Source: JBBUEO01 sp038056915
GTDB taxonomy: Bacteria; Patescibacteriota; UBA1384; UBA12157; JAENIV01
Reading direction: 5' to 3'
Length of the DNA stretch: 15,957 nt
Assembly: GCA_038056915.1 (NCBI GenBank)
Contig: JBBUEO010000015.1
Location: 1 to 15,957, forward strand
Positions 6,338 through 11,912 of the stretch are shown here, one piece after another. The notes beneath the pieces are model-generated. The model saw only the letters and a list, made by a program, of their open reading frames with translations. It made no database searches and was not told the DNA's origin. Positions within the stretch are counted from its first letter, which is position 1. The number at the start of each line of letters is the position of its first letter. Both the position numbers and the translations under genes were made by a program.

Positions 6338-7348
6338 ATGAGTCTTTCTATTGGCATCGTTGGTCTACCTAATGCCGGCAAATCTACATTATTTAATGCT
6401 CTGGTTCGCGGGCATCAAGCCAAAGTGGCTGATTATCCATTTACTACTATTGAACCGAATGTCGGCATGGTTGAAGTGCCTGATAACCGCTTACAGCATA
6501 TAGCTGACAGCTTACAGCTTCCAAAAAAAATTTCCGCCACCATAAAATTTATCGACATTGCCGGACTGGTGAAAAACGCCCATCAGGGCGAGGGTTTGGG
6601 AAATCAGTTTCTCTCCCATATTCGGGAAGTTGACGCCATTATCCATATTCTGGACGGTTTTTCCAAAGATGCTAACCCAGAGGAAGCTAAAGAAATAGTC
6701 AATATTGAACTTGAATTAGCCGGCATCAAAAAACCAACTCTATATGTTTTCAATGTTAAAGAAAAATATCTTATAGATAAAAAATCCCTTTTTGGCGAGC
6801 TTGGAAGTCAAAAGTGGGTCGCAAGCGCCACAGAAAGGAACGTCAGTGATGCTTTTGTAAAGCGCACATCTTTTGACGATAAGCGAGCCTTAAATATGCT
6901 TGATATTTCCGCAAAAATGGAGGAAGAATTAATTGATTTGCCCCCAAAAGAGGCCGAAGAGTACTTAAAATCTTACGGTCTCTCCGAGTCCGGCCTTGTT
7001 CGGCTCATCAAGGAGTCATATAAACTTCTTAATCTTATCACCTTCTATACTTTAAAATTGGCTAACAGCCAACAGCTAACAGCTGACAGCCCCGCCTACG
7101 CCAAGGATACGGCGGCCGGGCAAATTCAGGCCTGGCCGATATTAAAAGGCACCAAAGCCCCCCAAGCCGCAGGCATTGTTCACACTGATATGGAAAAGGG
7201 CTTTATTGCCGCCGAAGTCTGTCCATACGAAGAACTCATCAAATTTCCCTCCTGGACGCAAGCTCGTGAAGATGGCAAAATCCGCACTGAAGGCAAAGAC
7301 TACTCAATTCAAGATAACGATATCGTCCACTTTAAATTTAATCTTTAA
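6338..7348 (+). CDS. ychF: Redox/ribosome-associated P-loop ATPase YchF (Obg/OLA1 family), modified
   Basis: YchF binds ATP and ribosomes and is linked to translation and stress control in the cytosol. The G1 loop is GLPNAGKST (9-17), G3 is DIAGLVKNAHQGEGLGNQF (73-91), and NVKE (139-142) stands at the G4 position. The TGS domain occupies about residues 232-336 and ends in the typical EGKDYSIQDNDIVHFKFN. The protein has 336 residues against about 363 in the family. The antiparallel coiled-coil arm that normally follows NTELALAD is missing, because IELELAGI joins directly to KKPTLYVFNV. Two extra segments are present: a repeat-like one at 242-260 between strands of the TGS domain, and another at about 155-187. 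There is no Shine-Dalgarno site at the ATG. Identity is secure, but its ribosome contacts may differ. Confidence 0.94.
   Translation: MSLSIGIVGLPNAGKSTLFNALVRGHQAKVADYPFTTIEPNVGMVEVPDNRLQHIADSLQLPKKISATIKFIDIAGLVKNAHQGEGLGNQFLSHIREVDAIIHILDGFSKDANPEEAKEIVNIELELAGIKKPTLYVFNVKEKYLIDKKSLFGELGSQKWVASATERNVSDAFVKRTSFDDKRALNMLDISAKMEEELIDLPPKEAEEYLKSYGLSESGLVRLIKESYKLLNLITFYTLKLANSQQLTADSPAYAKDTAAGQIQAWPILKGTKAPQAAGIVHTDMEKGFIAAEVCPYEELIKFPSWTQAREDGKIRTEGKDYSIQDNDIVHFKFNL
7061..7121 (+). repeat. Repeat-like in-frame insertion in ychF
   Basis: Iterated units of the type AACAGC/GACAGC (7063-7090) are followed by a CCGCC...GGCGG inverted repeat around CTACGCCAAGGATAC (7091-7115). Together they encode NSQQLTADSPAYAKDTAAG, about 19 residues absent from ordinary YchF at this TGS-domain loop. 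Confidence 0.65.
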
Positions 7349-7380
7349 TCCCATAAGGAGAATAGCCGAAGCCAAAACCC

Positions 7381-7409
7381 TTGCCAAAAAAAGCTTCTTA
7401 TGATATATT
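7381..7409 (+). promoter_or_regulatory. Extended -10 promoter of the rpsF cluster
   Basis: TTGCCA at 7381-7386, a 17-nt spacer ending in TGA, and TATATT at 7404-7409. The predicted start at about 7416 is within three bases of the ATG at 7419, so rpsF mRNA is probably leaderless. No Shine-Dalgarno site precedes the ATG. Confidence 0.65.
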
Positions 7410-7418
7410 AAATTCGCT

Positions 7419-8000
7419 ATGCAAAACTATGAATTAACCTTTATCACCGGCGAAGATTTTAAGGAAAAAACCGTCCAAAAAGAAATCGAAACCGCCGGCG
7501 GAAAAATTATTGAAGTCAAATCTTTAGGCCAAAAAGACTTAGCTTATCCGATTAAAAAAGAAAGCCGGGGTTTTTATACTACGGTGATTATGACAATTGA
7601 TCCTGAAAAAGTCGGAAATCTTGCCTCTAAATTAAATCTTAAAGGAGAAATTTTAAGACATATAATTTTATCAAGCAGACCAGGGAAAATTTCTAAAATA
7701 AAAGAAAAACCAACACCAGTCAAGGAAGAAAAATTAGTACAAGAAAAAGAAACTCTTTTAGCCGAACCGCTCGCCCCAATGGCAGAAGTAAAAGAAATTC
7801 CTCAAGAGGTAAAACCGCTTGAAAAACCTGAAAAACCCAAAGTCCCAGCAAAAGTTATCAAAAAAGCTTTGCCTAAAGTGACAAAGCCGCCAACAGAAGC
7901 AAAATTAAAAAAGACCGAAAAAATTCAAAAAGAAGAGTTTACCCAGGAAGAACGCTTAAAAGCCTTGGACGAAAAATTGGACGAATTATTAAAGGAATAA
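7419..8000 (+). CDS. rpsF: 30S ribosomal protein S6 with Lys/Pro/Glu-rich C-terminal extension
   Basis: Ribosomal protein S6 binds the central domain of 16S rRNA as a partner of S18. Residues 1-92 are the S6 ferredoxin-like fold: MQNYELTFI, then LAYPIKKESRGFYTTVIMTI, and LRHIILSSRP at the end of the domain. Residues 95-193 are a low-complexity tail rich in Lys, Glu, Pro and Ala with a short acidic helix (ERLKALDEKLDELLKE) at the end. Long tails on S6 occur in several bacteria; this one roughly doubles the protein. The gene heads the cluster with ssb and rpsR, the classical order. Shine-Dalgarno is absent and the promoter position predicts leaderless initiation. Confidence 0.93.
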   Translation: MQNYELTFITGEDFKEKTVQKEIETAGGKIIEVKSLGQKDLAYPIKKESRGFYTTVIMTIDPEKVGNLASKLNLKGEILRHIILSSRPGKISKIKEKPTPVKEEKLVQEKETLLAEPLAPMAEVKEIPQEVKPLEKPEKPKVPAKVIKKALPKVTKPPTEAKLKKTEKIQKEEFTQEERLKALDEKLDELLKE

Positions 8001-8004
8001 CATC

Positions 8005-8082
8005 CGCTAATCTTTTTTCACGAATCAACACAAATCTGATTAGCGATAATTCGTCCGCCTTGGCTCGCAAGGCGAGACAGGT
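8005..8082. repeat. Nested inverted repeats between rpsF and ssb
   Basis: CGCTAATC (8005-8012) pairs with GATTAGCG (8038-8045), enclosing ACGAAT, which can also pair with ATTCGT at 8047-8052. Just downstream GCCTTG-GCTCG-CAAGGC is a 6-bp hairpin. A word ACGAAT..ACACAAAT inside it recurs right after ssb at about 8673-8688. No gene is seen here. The hairpins could attenuate or stabilise the polycistronic mRNA, or be mobile repeat units. Confidence 0.5.
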
Positions 8083-8132
8083 GAATAGTAAAATTAGTGG
8101 AAAGTTATACCTCATATCATGAAAGGAGTACC

Positions 8133-8654
8133 ATGTTTTCATTAAATCGGGCACAAATTGTCGGTCACTTAACCCGCGATCCGGAAATGCGTTATACCCC
8201 TAATGGTCAGGCGGTTTGTTCCTTTGGAGTGGCGACTAACCGGCGCTGGCGCGATAAAGACGGCAATTTGCAGGAACAAACCGAATTTCATAATGTGGTT
8301 GCCTGGAGAAAATTAGCCGAGATTGTCGCCCAAATCCTTAAAAAGGGCGCTCGTGTTTATGTTGAAGGCCGGCTTCAAACTCGCTCATGGGAAGGCCAAG
8401 ACGGCAACAAACGAAACCGCACCGAAATTGTTATGGAAAACTTTATCGCTTTGACTCCCAAAGGGGCTGTTGGTGAAGCCGTAGTTGATGAGGTAGAAGA
8501 AATTACGGCTCCTAAATCTTCCACCGATGAATCAACTGAAGATAAACCTAAAAAAACTACTGCCAAAGATAAATCCGACAAAACCCCGCCAAAAAAAGAT
8601 GAAGAATTGATTGAAGACGATGAAAATATTGATCTGGACAATATTCCCTTCTAA
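8133..8654 (+). CDS. ssb: Single-stranded DNA-binding protein
   Basis: SSB coats single-stranded DNA in replication and repair and recruits partners through its acidic tip. The OB-fold spans residues 1-108: LNRAQIVGHLTRDPEMRYTP opens it, then AVCSFGVATNRRW, EFHNVVAWRKLAEI and GARVYVEGRLQTRSWE. Residues 110-160 are a Lys/Thr/Glu-rich linker, and the end DENIDLDNIPF is a classical tip with the Ile-Pro-Phe end. Length is 173 residues. The frame is open further upstream to a codon at 8097, but AAAGGAG at 8122-8128 sits 4 nt before the ATG at 8133, which begins the conserved domain. It lies between rpsF and rpsR as in most bacteria. Confidence 0.95.
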   Translation: MFSLNRAQIVGHLTRDPEMRYTPNGQAVCSFGVATNRRWRDKDGNLQEQTEFHNVVAWRKLAEIVAQILKKGARVYVEGRLQTRSWEGQDGNKRNRTEIVMENFIALTPKGAVGEAVVDEVEEITAPKSSTDESTEDKPKKTTAKDKSDKTPPKKDEELIEDDENIDLDNIPF

Positions 8655-8689
8655 ACCGGCGAATTTTGTCTACGAATATACACAAATAA

Positions 8690-8748
8690 TGATAAATAGT
8701 AAATTCAAATTGTTTCGGATTTAGTGCTTCGGATTTAGAATTTACGAC
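8690..8748. repeat. Dispersed AT-rich repeat, family B (copy B2)
   Basis: TTGTTTCGGATTTAGTGC, then TTCGGATTTAGAATTT. It matches words in copies B1 and B3 and lies between ssb and rpsR, ending just before the rpsR Shine-Dalgarno site. Confidence 0.55.
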
Positions 8749-8760
8749 ATAGGAGTGATT

Positions 8761-8985
8761 ATGCCTCGAAGAATGATTTTTCATAAAAGGCAATGCTATT
8801 TTTGCCGTAAAAAAATTGATGAAATCGACTTTAAAGAAGCCGCGCTTTTGGGCAAATTTCTTTCTCCATGGGCGAAAATAAAACCCAGCCGCAATACCGG
8901 CACTTGCGCCAAACATGAACGCCGGCTTTCAGAAGCAATCAAACGCGCAAGATTTATGTCACTTTTACCTTACGTTAAAAGATGA
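8761..8985 (+). CDS. rpsR: 30S ribosomal protein S18
   Basis: S18 binds S6 and 16S rRNA in the small-subunit platform. The 74-residue protein has the core DEIDFKEAALLGKFLSPWAKIKPSRNTGTCAKHERRLSEAIKRAR and ends LLPYVKR. Cys12 and Cys15 (CYFC) with Cys49 and His52 (CAKH) could form a zinc site, as in the zinc-binding form of S18. The AGGAG at 8751-8755 is 5 nt from the ATG at 8761; the upstream GTG at 8755 overlaps that site and is rejected. No rplI follows. A degenerate second copy of the gene's 3' end follows at 8999-9032. Confidence 0.94.
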   Translation: MPRRMIFHKRQCYFCRKKIDEIDFKEAALLGKFLSPWAKIKPSRNTGTCAKHERRLSEAIKRARFMSLLPYVKR

Positions 8986-8998
8986 CCGAAATCTTAAC

Positions 8999-9032
8999 AG
9001 ATTTGGCTTTGCTTCCTTATGTTAAAAGGTAA
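8999..9032 (+). pseudogene. Duplicated 3' remnant of rpsR
   Basis: Reading from 9000, the bases encode DLALLPYVKR and a stop, against RFMSLLPYVKR and a stop at the end of rpsR about 50 bases upstream. At base level AGATTT..CTT.CCTTA.GTTAAAAG is shared with a 2-nt length difference. The LALLPYVKR end is, if anything, closer to common S18 C-termini. It has no start or upstream domain, so it is a remnant. Confidence 0.55.
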
Positions 9033-9112
9033 AAGTAAAAAGTCAAAAATTCAACGGATAACTTAAAACTTTTAACCTGGACTTATTACTTATTCGTTTT
9101 TACTTATTACTT
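9022..9112. repeat. Dispersed AT-rich repeat, family A (copy A2)
   Basis: From AACTTTTAACCTGGACTT to TTTTTACTTATTACTT it matches copy A3 over about 45 bases with a few differences. It ends on the base before the efp ATG, so the repeat forms the entire immediate upstream region of efp. Confidence 0.75.
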
Positions 9113-9670
9113 ATGTTGTCTATCAATGATCTCAAAATCAACACTAAAATCATTTATAATCAAAAGCTATATATGGTAATTTCTGCGACTCACTCCAAAC
9201 TTGGCCGCGGTGGCGGGATTATGAGAACAAAACTTCGCTGTTTAATCGATGGTTCAATTTTAGAAAAAACTTTTGCCGGAGCGGAAAAGATCGAAGAGGC
9301 GCAGCTGGAAACAAAAAAAGCCCAATATCTATATCATAATAATGATAGCTATTATTTTATGGAAACGGCCTCTTTTGAACAATTCAGTCTATCGGCAAAA
9401 CAGCTTGGCAAGACCGCTGATTTTTTGCGCGAGGGTGCTCCAGTTGATATTTTATACTTTAACGATCAGCCGATTAATCTTAATCTTCCGATCAAAATTG
9501 CTTTTGAGGTCACTTATACTGAACCCGGTTTTCGAGGAAATTCCGCCGCAAATGTATCTAAATCGGCAACTTTGGAAACCGACGCCCAAATTCAAGTGCC
9601 GCTCTTTATCAAAACCGGTGATAAAGTAGTGGTGGATACAAGGACTGGAGAATATGTTGGTCGAGAGTAG
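9113..9670 (+). CDS. efp: Translation elongation factor P
   Basis: EF-P enters the ribosomal E site and relieves stalling at polyproline stretches. It has 185 residues in three beta-barrel domains: KOW-like 1-62, OB 66-126 and C-terminal 128-185, ending DTRTGEYVGRE. The domain I tip reads SKLGRGGGI, putting Arg32 where E. coli-type proteins have the modified lysine. Arginine here recalls the rhamnosylated Arg32 type of Pseudomonas, whose modifier EarP is not in this window. The Gly-rich tip differs from both. No Shine-Dalgarno site: the ATG abuts repeat copy A2. A factor for polyproline fits a genome encoding the Pro-rich protein at 2401-3171. Confidence 0.94.
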   Translation: MLSINDLKINTKIIYNQKLYMVISATHSKLGRGGGIMRTKLRCLIDGSILEKTFAGAEKIEEAQLETKKAQYLYHNNDSYYFMETASFEQFSLSAKQLGKTADFLREGAPVDILYFNDQPINLNLPIKIAFEVTYTEPGFRGNSAANVSKSATLETDAQIQVPLFIKTGDKVVVDTRTGEYVGRE

Positions 9671-9750
9671 CTTAAAAGTAAAAAACTTCAGCTGATTAAG
9701 TTATAACTTTTAACCTGAACTTATTACCTATTAGTTTTTACTTATTACTT
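9671..9750. repeat. Dispersed AT-rich repeat, family A (copy A3)
   Basis: Starts at the efp stop with AAAAGTAAAAAACTTCAG, contains the palindrome AAGTTATAACTT and ends TTTTTACTTATTACTT. It is the closest relative of copy A2, and its first part matches A1. Confidence 0.75.
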
Positions 9751-9774
9751 CGATTTTATGGTATCATAAAATCG
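9751..9774. promoter_or_regulatory. Perfect palindrome before the PRC-barrel gene
   Basis: CGATTTTATG (9751-9760) and CATAAAATCG (9765-9774) are exact reverse complements around GTAT, and the right arm ends 2 nt before the ATG at 9777. The sequence TGGTATCAT inside it resembles an extended -10 (TATCAT, 9762-9767). An operator or a start-proximal mRNA hairpin is possible. No T-tract follows, so a terminator is unlikely. Confidence 0.55.
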
Positions 9775-9776
9775 AG

Positions 9777-10280
9777 ATGTTTATTGAAGCTCGCAAACTA
9801 ATTAATCTGCCGGTGGCGGCGATGGATATTAGTTCTAAAATCGGAACAATCCGGGAGGTTTTAATTGACCCGGAAAATGGCCGTTTATTGGGATTTTTAA
9901 TTAAAACCGGCGGGATTTTAGGCGTGCCAAAAGTCTTATCAGCGGTTGATATTCGCGAATTTGATCCTAATGGCATTGTCACTGATTCAATTGAAAATAT
10001 TGTTGAGGCCAAAGAAATCGTCCGGATAAATGAAGTATTAACCAAAAAAATCCTCCTTTTGGGGATGAAGGCCAAAACTCAAGCTGGCAAACGCTTGGGA
10101 GTGGTGGAAAACTTTTTGCTGGATACTGAGACCGAATCAGTTGTTAAATATTATCTGAAAGATCTCGTCGGGGGTCCTCGAATTTTCCCGGCCGATAAAG
10201 TTGTAAAAATCGACAAAGAAATCATTTTTACCGATGATATTGAAAAAATCCCGCCGGGAGCAGTCGGCCAAACGGCTTGA
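9777..10280 (+). CDS. Tandem PRC-barrel domain protein
   Basis: The 167-residue soluble protein has two PRC-barrel-like repeats. The first is residues 1-75 (MFIEARKLINLPVAAM, IGTIREVLIDPENGRLLGFLIKTGG, then SAVDIREFDPNGIVT). The second is 88-155 (KKILLLGMKAKTQAGKRLGVVENFLLDTETESVVKYYL, then FPADKVVKIDKEIIFTDD). PRC barrels are small beta domains in photosynthetic reaction-centre H subunits and in the RNA-processing factor RimM, and are common as stand-alone proteins. No partner domain is fused. Its place after the S6-S18 and EF-P genes might hint at an RNA or ribosome role, but that is only context. The ATG at 9777 follows a perfect palindrome and lacks a Shine-Dalgarno site. Confidence 0.85.
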   Translation: MFIEARKLINLPVAAMDISSKIGTIREVLIDPENGRLLGFLIKTGGILGVPKVLSAVDIREFDPNGIVTDSIENIVEAKEIVRINEVLTKKILLLGMKAKTQAGKRLGVVENFLLDTETESVVKYYLKDLVGGPRIFPADKVVKIDKEIIFTDDIEKIPPGAVGQTA

Positions 10281-10301
10281 CACCCGCTAAACGAGGTATA
10301 A

Positions 10302-10318
10302 GTCAAGCTAAGCTTGAC
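10302..10318. promoter_or_regulatory. Palindrome overlapping the -35 of the 254-aa gene
   Basis: GTCAAGCT-A-AGCTTGAC is a perfect 8+1+8 inverted repeat. Its right arm contains most of the -35 hexamer TTGACA (10314-10319), the expected place for a repressor or activator site. It may also be chance symmetry of a -35 motif. Confidence 0.4.
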
Positions 10319-10343
10319 AAAAAGCTAATCTTTTTGATATGCT
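10314..10343 (+). promoter_or_regulatory. Promoter of the 254-aa orphan gene
   Basis: TTGACA at 10314-10319, an 18-nt spacer ending in TGA, and TATGCT at 10338-10343. CAAGGAGGAG lies before the ATG at 10389. The 16-mer CTAAGCTTGACAAAAA over the -35 is identical to that at 2333-2348. Confidence 0.7.
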
Positions 10344-10388
10344 ACAGAGTCGGACTAAACATCATATCCTTCAAGGAGGAGACGCTCA

Positions 10389-11153
10389 ATGTCCGAGAGC
10401 TTCCGCTGGGATGTCTTTTGCTGGTTTGCCGTCACCGTGCCGGTGGCAGTGATGATTTACCTTCGAAACTTGAGTCTCCAAAGTCTCGTCAGAGACTTGG
10501 AAGAGGTACGAAGACAACGAAAACAGCCAAGGATCTACCTGGCCAGTCCGCAATCAGCTCTCTGGCTAGTGATCCTTGCCATCACTACCACCGCACTCGC
10601 TATCCTGGCTTTGGGGCCACTCCAACATTTGGAAGTTGCAGGGTTAGGAGCAGGATTTGCCAGAGCCGTTTTCGGTGCCTCGGTGGCCATCTACCTTGGA
10701 AACCACTTTATTAGTCTGCCTTACTGGTGGCCAGACTATCACTACCCCAAGAAAGCCGGCTGGGTCTACTGGGGAAACAAAGTTCAGTTTGTCCAAGGTT
10801 CGGACCTTCCCCTTCAATGTCGAGCTTACGCCGCCTTCGGCTACTTTGTCCCGGCGCGGCGGCACTGCCAATGGAGATTAGACAACTTCTTCCTCGCTGA
10901 AATCCGCTATCACCTCGAGATCGAAGCACGAAAAGAGATGCCGTTGGCCGACTTCGAGGCAGCGATTGAGTTGATTCATAGTATGACCAGGAGGAAGCTT
11001 CAAAACGAAGCACTGAATCCCCAAGATCCCTTTAAGTGGTGGGATATCGGCACTTTGTTGAAACATCACCTCGACGAAGTCTCTCCTTCGCCTCTAATCG
11101 CCGGCCTGACGATCAACGTCCGACAAATCTCATTAACCTTCCGGATCCTATAA
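10389..11153 (+). CDS. GC-rich orphan membrane protein (254 aa)
   Basis: I do not recognise this family. Hydrophobic segments lie at about residues 8-24, 57-76 and 83-108. They are followed by an aromatic stretch, LPYWWPDYHYPKKAGWVYWG, and a soluble, charged C-terminal half of about 140 residues with two Cys (CRAY, RRHCQW) and several Trp. The likely topology is an N-terminal membrane anchor with a C-terminal domain, side unknown. A dedicated promoter, GGAGGAG site and GC hairpin terminator mark a single-gene unit. Composition and codon choice are clearly GC-richer (about 55-60% by eye) than most of the window. It shares this design with the 83-aa gene at 1973-2224, suggesting a common origin or recent transfer. 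Other frames over this GC-rich stretch are open but lack start signals. Confidence 0.78.
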   Translation: MSESFRWDVFCWFAVTVPVAVMIYLRNLSLQSLVRDLEEVRRQRKQPRIYLASPQSALWLVILAITTTALAILALGPLQHLEVAGLGAGFARAVFGASVAIYLGNHFISLPYWWPDYHYPKKAGWVYWGNKVQFVQGSDLPLQCRAYAAFGYFVPARRHCQWRLDNFFLAEIRYHLEIEARKEMPLADFEAAIELIHSMTRRKLQNEALNPQDPFKWWDIGTLLKHHLDEVSPSPLIAGLTINVRQISLTFRIL

Positions 11154-11175
11154 AGGCTCTGGAAGTGAGTCCTTC

Positions 11176-11199
11176 GACCCCTGCCTAACAGCAGGGGTC
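11176..11199 (+). terminator. Intrinsic terminator of the 254-aa gene
   Basis: A perfect 9-bp stem GACCCCTGC/GCAGGGGTC (11176-11184 with 11191-11199) with a 6-nt loop, then AGCCGTTTTAC. The T-run is short. It starts 22 nt after the stop, the same distance as for the 83-aa gene's terminator. Confidence 0.8.
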
Positions 11200-11483
11200 A
11201 GCCGTTTTACTTGCCAAATTTATACCAAAGAAGAGTATTGAAGATGAGCTTATTTGCTCCAATCCACTTCTCCTTTTTTAGCCCAAATCCTAAGGTTTAA
11301 CCTCTAAGGTTAGGAAAAAGGATTTCAAATGCAAATAGTAGAATAAATAATAGTCTAAATAACAGGTTATAATTATCGGGTATTTTCAACGATCGCGAAA
11401 ATATTGGTATATTTTCTACCTGTTAAATTTGATGTTTTGATTTATATAGATGTATATGATAGAAGGATGTATATAATAGAAGT
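11200..11483. other. Non-coding stretch with nested inverted repeats before ogt
   Basis: No convincing gene lies here. CTAAGGTT occurs twice (11290-11297, 11304-11311). TAACAGGT (11360-11367) is the exact complement of ACCTGTTA (11418-11425). Nested inside, TATTTTC (11381-11387) pairs with GAAAATA (11397-11403) around the palindrome CGATCG. A 17-bp tandem duplication with one mismatch fills 11449-11482 and holds a TATGAT and a TATAAT, the latter 6 nt before the ogt start. A small structured RNA or a regulated promoter is possible. Confidence 0.5.
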
Positions 11484-11807
11484 GTGCAAAGAACTTTTAC
11501 CAAAGAAGTAATCAAAATTGTCTCTCAAATTCCCCGCGGGAAATTGATGACCTATTCTCAAGTGGCCAAACTGGCTGGCTCGCCACGGGCTTACCGGGCA
11601 GTGGGGAATATCTTGAATCGCAACTACCGCCAGCGCGAATGGCAACTGCCTTTGGAAGAATTCGACCCCGTTCCCTGCCACCGCGTCATCCGCGCTGACG
11701 GCTCTCTCGGCGGCTATGCGCGAGGTACGAAGGAAAAAGAACGGATACTACGCCTCGAGGGCCATATTATCGATAAGGGTAAAATTAACCTACCTAATTG
11801 GTTATAA
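11484..11807 (+). CDS. Minimal MGMT-type alkyltransferase (DNA-binding domain only)
   Basis: This 107-residue protein is just the methylated-DNA-cysteine S-methyltransferase DNA-binding/active-site domain. TYSQVAKLAG (23-32) and RAVGNILNRN (38-47) form the helix-turn-helix with its Arg finger. The active-site PCHRVI has Cys65 and is followed by LGGYARGTKEKERILRLEG. The cysteine is kept, so it could remove O6-alkyl groups from guanine in a suicide reaction; alkyltransferase-like proteins lack it. Around residues 47-63 the loop before PCHRV is about 10 residues longer than usual. The GTG start lies 6 nt after TATAAT and has no close Shine-Dalgarno site, again a leaderless layout. It is convergent with groEL. 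Confidence 0.88.
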   Translation: MQRTFTKEVIKIVSQIPRGKLMTYSQVAKLAGSPRAYRAVGNILNRNYRQREWQLPLEEFDPVPCHRVIRADGSLGGYARGTKEKERILRLEGHIIDKGKINLPNWL

Positions 11808-11833
11808 GTCCTTAGAATTTAGTTAATCCACTG

Positions 11834-11873
11834 AAAAAAGGCTAAGCACACATCTATCGTCTCAGCCCTTTTT
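11834..11873. terminator. Probable bidirectional terminator between ogt and groEL
   Basis: AAAAAAGGCT (11834-11843) and AGCCCTTTTT (11864-11873) can pair with one bulged C around a 20-nt loop, and both strands leave a T-run after the GC part. Its place between convergent genes supports the role, but the short GC core makes it modest. Confidence 0.55.
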
Positions 11874-11912
11874 CCTTATTACTAATTCCTTTTTACTTTT
11901 TACTTATACTTA
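11869..11912. repeat. Dispersed AT-rich repeat, family A (partial copy A4)
   Basis: CCTTATTACTAATTCC followed by TTTTTACTTTTTACTTAT, the tail words of family A. It touches the stop of groEL, much as copy A1 touches the stop of the DedA gene. Confidence 0.5.

Noticed and set aside
10283..10302. Second upstream promoter before the 254-aa gene (TTGACA at 10277 with TATAAG)
   Set aside because: The spacer is only 14 nt and the -35 overlaps the end of the PRC-barrel gene; the match at 10314-10343 is better.
10277..10714. Open frame of 145 codons overlapping the start of the 254-aa gene in another frame, and several minus-strand frames at 10644-11069
   Set aside because: They lie over the GC-rich gene with promoter, Shine-Dalgarno site and terminator, have no signals of their own and give low-complexity peptides. 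They are shadows.
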